A stretch of DNA of 34,244 bases from JBBROS01 sp043748985. GTDB lineage: Bacteria > Pseudomonadota > Alphaproteobacteria > Acetobacterales > Acetobacteraceae. A program made the position numbers and the translations under genes. The stretch spans positions 1-34,244 of the forward strand of contig JAYVEG010000133.1 in NCBI GenBank assembly GCA_043748985.1, in the 5' to 3' direction. The notes under the pieces were generated by a model that made no database searches, was not told the DNA's origin, and saw only the letters and a list, made by a program, of their open reading frames with translations. The first letter of the stretch is position 1. Each line of letters begins with the position of its first letter. Shown here in pieces: positions 33,405-34,244 of this stretch.

Positions 33405-34244
33405 GGGGCGCCCGCATCGAGTTCGCCGGCGTCACCGGCCGCTACGGCGACTTCGTGGCCCTCCACGAAACCAACCTCGTTATCGAACCCGGCGAGTTCT
33501 TCGCGCTGCTCGGCCCCAGCGGCTCCGGCAAGTCCACCCTGCTTGGCGCCATCACCGGCTTCGCCGCACCCAGCGCCGGCCGCGTCCTCATCAACGGCGC
33601 CGACGTCACCGGCGTGCCTCCCTACAGGCGCAACATCGGCATGGTGTTCCAGAACTACGCCCTGTTCCCGTTCATGTCGGTCTTCGACAACGTCGCCTTC
33701 CCCCTCCGCACCCGTAAGCTGCCCAAGGCCGAGATCCAGGAACGGGTCGAGCGTTCCCTCGCCATGGTCCGCCTGTCCCCGCTCGCGAACCGCCTGCCGC
33801 GCCAGCTCTCCGGCGGCCAGCAGCAACGCGTGGCCCTCGCCCGCGCCTCCATCTACGATCCACCCGTCCTGCTGATGGACGAGCCCCTCGGCGCCCTGGA
33901 CAAGAACCTCCACGAGGAGCTGCAGGACGAGATCCGCCAATTCCACCGCAAGGTCGGCGCGACCGTCGTCTACGTCACCCATGACCAAGCAGAGGCCGCC
34001 GCACTGGCCGACCGCGTCGCCATCCTGAACGCCGGCCGCCTCGAACAGATCGGGACCCCGCAAGACCTCTACGAACGCCCCTGCAACGGCTTCGTCGCAG
34101 GCTTCCTGGGCGAGGCCAACCGCTTCACCGTCCGCGACATGCACAAGGACGGCGCCGGCGTCCGCCTCGAAACCGTCGAAGGCCCCGTCCTGGCCGGCGG
34201 CCACGCCGCACCCGGCCACAGCGTAATCTGCGTGCGCCCCGAAC
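33401..34244 (+). CDS. PotA-type ABC ATPase, truncated by the window edge
   Basis: This ATP-hydrolysing subunit of the polyamine-type importer starts at ATG 33401 inside the stop of the permease. The 281 visible codons are uninterrupted: Walker A GPSGSGKST (38-46), Q-loop Gln84 in FQNYALFP, signature LSGGQ (136-140), Walker B LLMDEP (157-162), D-loop GALD and switch His194 in VTHDQ. After about 230 the TOBE-like regulatory domain begins (FLGEANRFTV). The gene is cut at 34244 and its C-terminus lies beyond. With the three genes before it this gives a complete SBP-permease-permease-ATPase set. Confidence 0.95.
   Translation, partial: MRGARIEFAGVTGRYGDFVALHETNLVIEPGEFFALLGPSGSGKSTLLGAITGFAAPSAGRVLINGADVTGVPPYRRNIGMVFQNYALFPFMSVFDNVAFPLRTRKLPKAEIQERVERSLAMVRLSPLANRLPRQLSGGQQQRVALARASIYDPPVLLMDEPLGALDKNLHEELQDEIRQFHRKVGATVVYVTHDQAEAAALADRVAILNAGRLEQIGTPQDLYERPCNGFVAGFLGEANRFTVRDMHKDGAGVRLETVEGPVLAGGHAAPGHSVICVRPE

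Noticed and set aside
33272..34219. A 315-codon minus frame at the right edge
   Set aside because: It is the antisense shadow of the PotA-type ATPase, whose own frame is open through the edge and fully motif-bearing.
1..34244. Transposase, integrase, attachment sites, tRNA or rRNA that could explain the decay zone
   Set aside because: None recognised on either strand; rearrangements here leave no visible mobile-element genes.

Overview
The window is high-GC bacterial DNA. The cellulose synthase operon, the many peptide- and polyamine-type ABC importers and the NtaA-type flavin monooxygenases fit an alphaproteobacterium, most plausibly of the Acetobacteraceae/Rhodospirillales type. This placement is an inference from gene content; no rRNA or other marker is present.

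Layout. (1) 1-2198: two dead genes, a NitT/TauT-type substrate-binding protein (minus) and a ribokinase remnant (plus), then about 560 bases without a recognisable gene that hold a perfect 20-bp palindrome. (2) 2199-10910: an apparently intact cellulose block. bcsA, bcsB and a bcsC-like TPR/outer-membrane gene lie on plus, and a GH8 endoglucanase (bcsZ) on minus is convergent and overlaps the 3' end of bcsC by 35 bp. (3) 10911-14225: wreckage of a peptide ABC importer. An N-truncated DppB-type permease is fused in frame to an OppD-type ATPase across a GCCAC pentanucleotide tract, followed by a multiply broken OppF ATPase and the tail of an ADP-forming acyl-CoA ligase. (4) 14226-16076: an intact MsbA-like ABC exporter half-transporter. 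(5) 16089-17411: remnants of two different amidases in divergent orientation and a broken DppB permease. (6) 17427-23596: an apparently intact minus-strand operon of a peptide-type substrate-binding protein, an SDR oxidoreductase and a natural HyuA-HyuB fusion of the hydantoinase/oxoprolinase family, with a possible 23-codon leader ORF between the last two. A LysR gene that has lost its DNA-binding domain lies divergently upstream. (7) 24587-26674: a decayed unrecognised protein (plus) and an intact class I methyltransferase (minus). (8) 26835-34244: two divergent, tightly coupled operons. On minus are two tandem NtaA/SnaA-type FMN monooxygenases and an ornithine cyclodeaminase-family protein. 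On plus is a complete PotD-B-C-A-type importer whose ATPase runs off the window.

How it fits together. The cellulose block should make, export and trim cellulose under c-di-GMP control, since BcsA carries a PilZ domain. The right-hand divergent cluster looks like an uptake-plus-oxidation module for an amine-like or heteroatom-containing small molecule; the substrate cannot be read from sequence. The hyuAB operon looks like degradation of an imported cyclic amide or peptide-like compound, yet the only permease and ATPase genes of that transporter class in the window are broken. Its binding protein must therefore use a transporter encoded elsewhere or be on the way to loss.

The most unusual general property is the density of pseudogenes (about ten) carrying in-frame stops, frameshifts and internal deletions, placed directly between intact genes. 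A second is a change in strand composition: the plus strand is G-rich over the cellulose block and C-rich over 27.8-34.2 kb, irrespective of gene direction. No tRNA, rRNA, CRISPR array, transposase or integrase was recognised.
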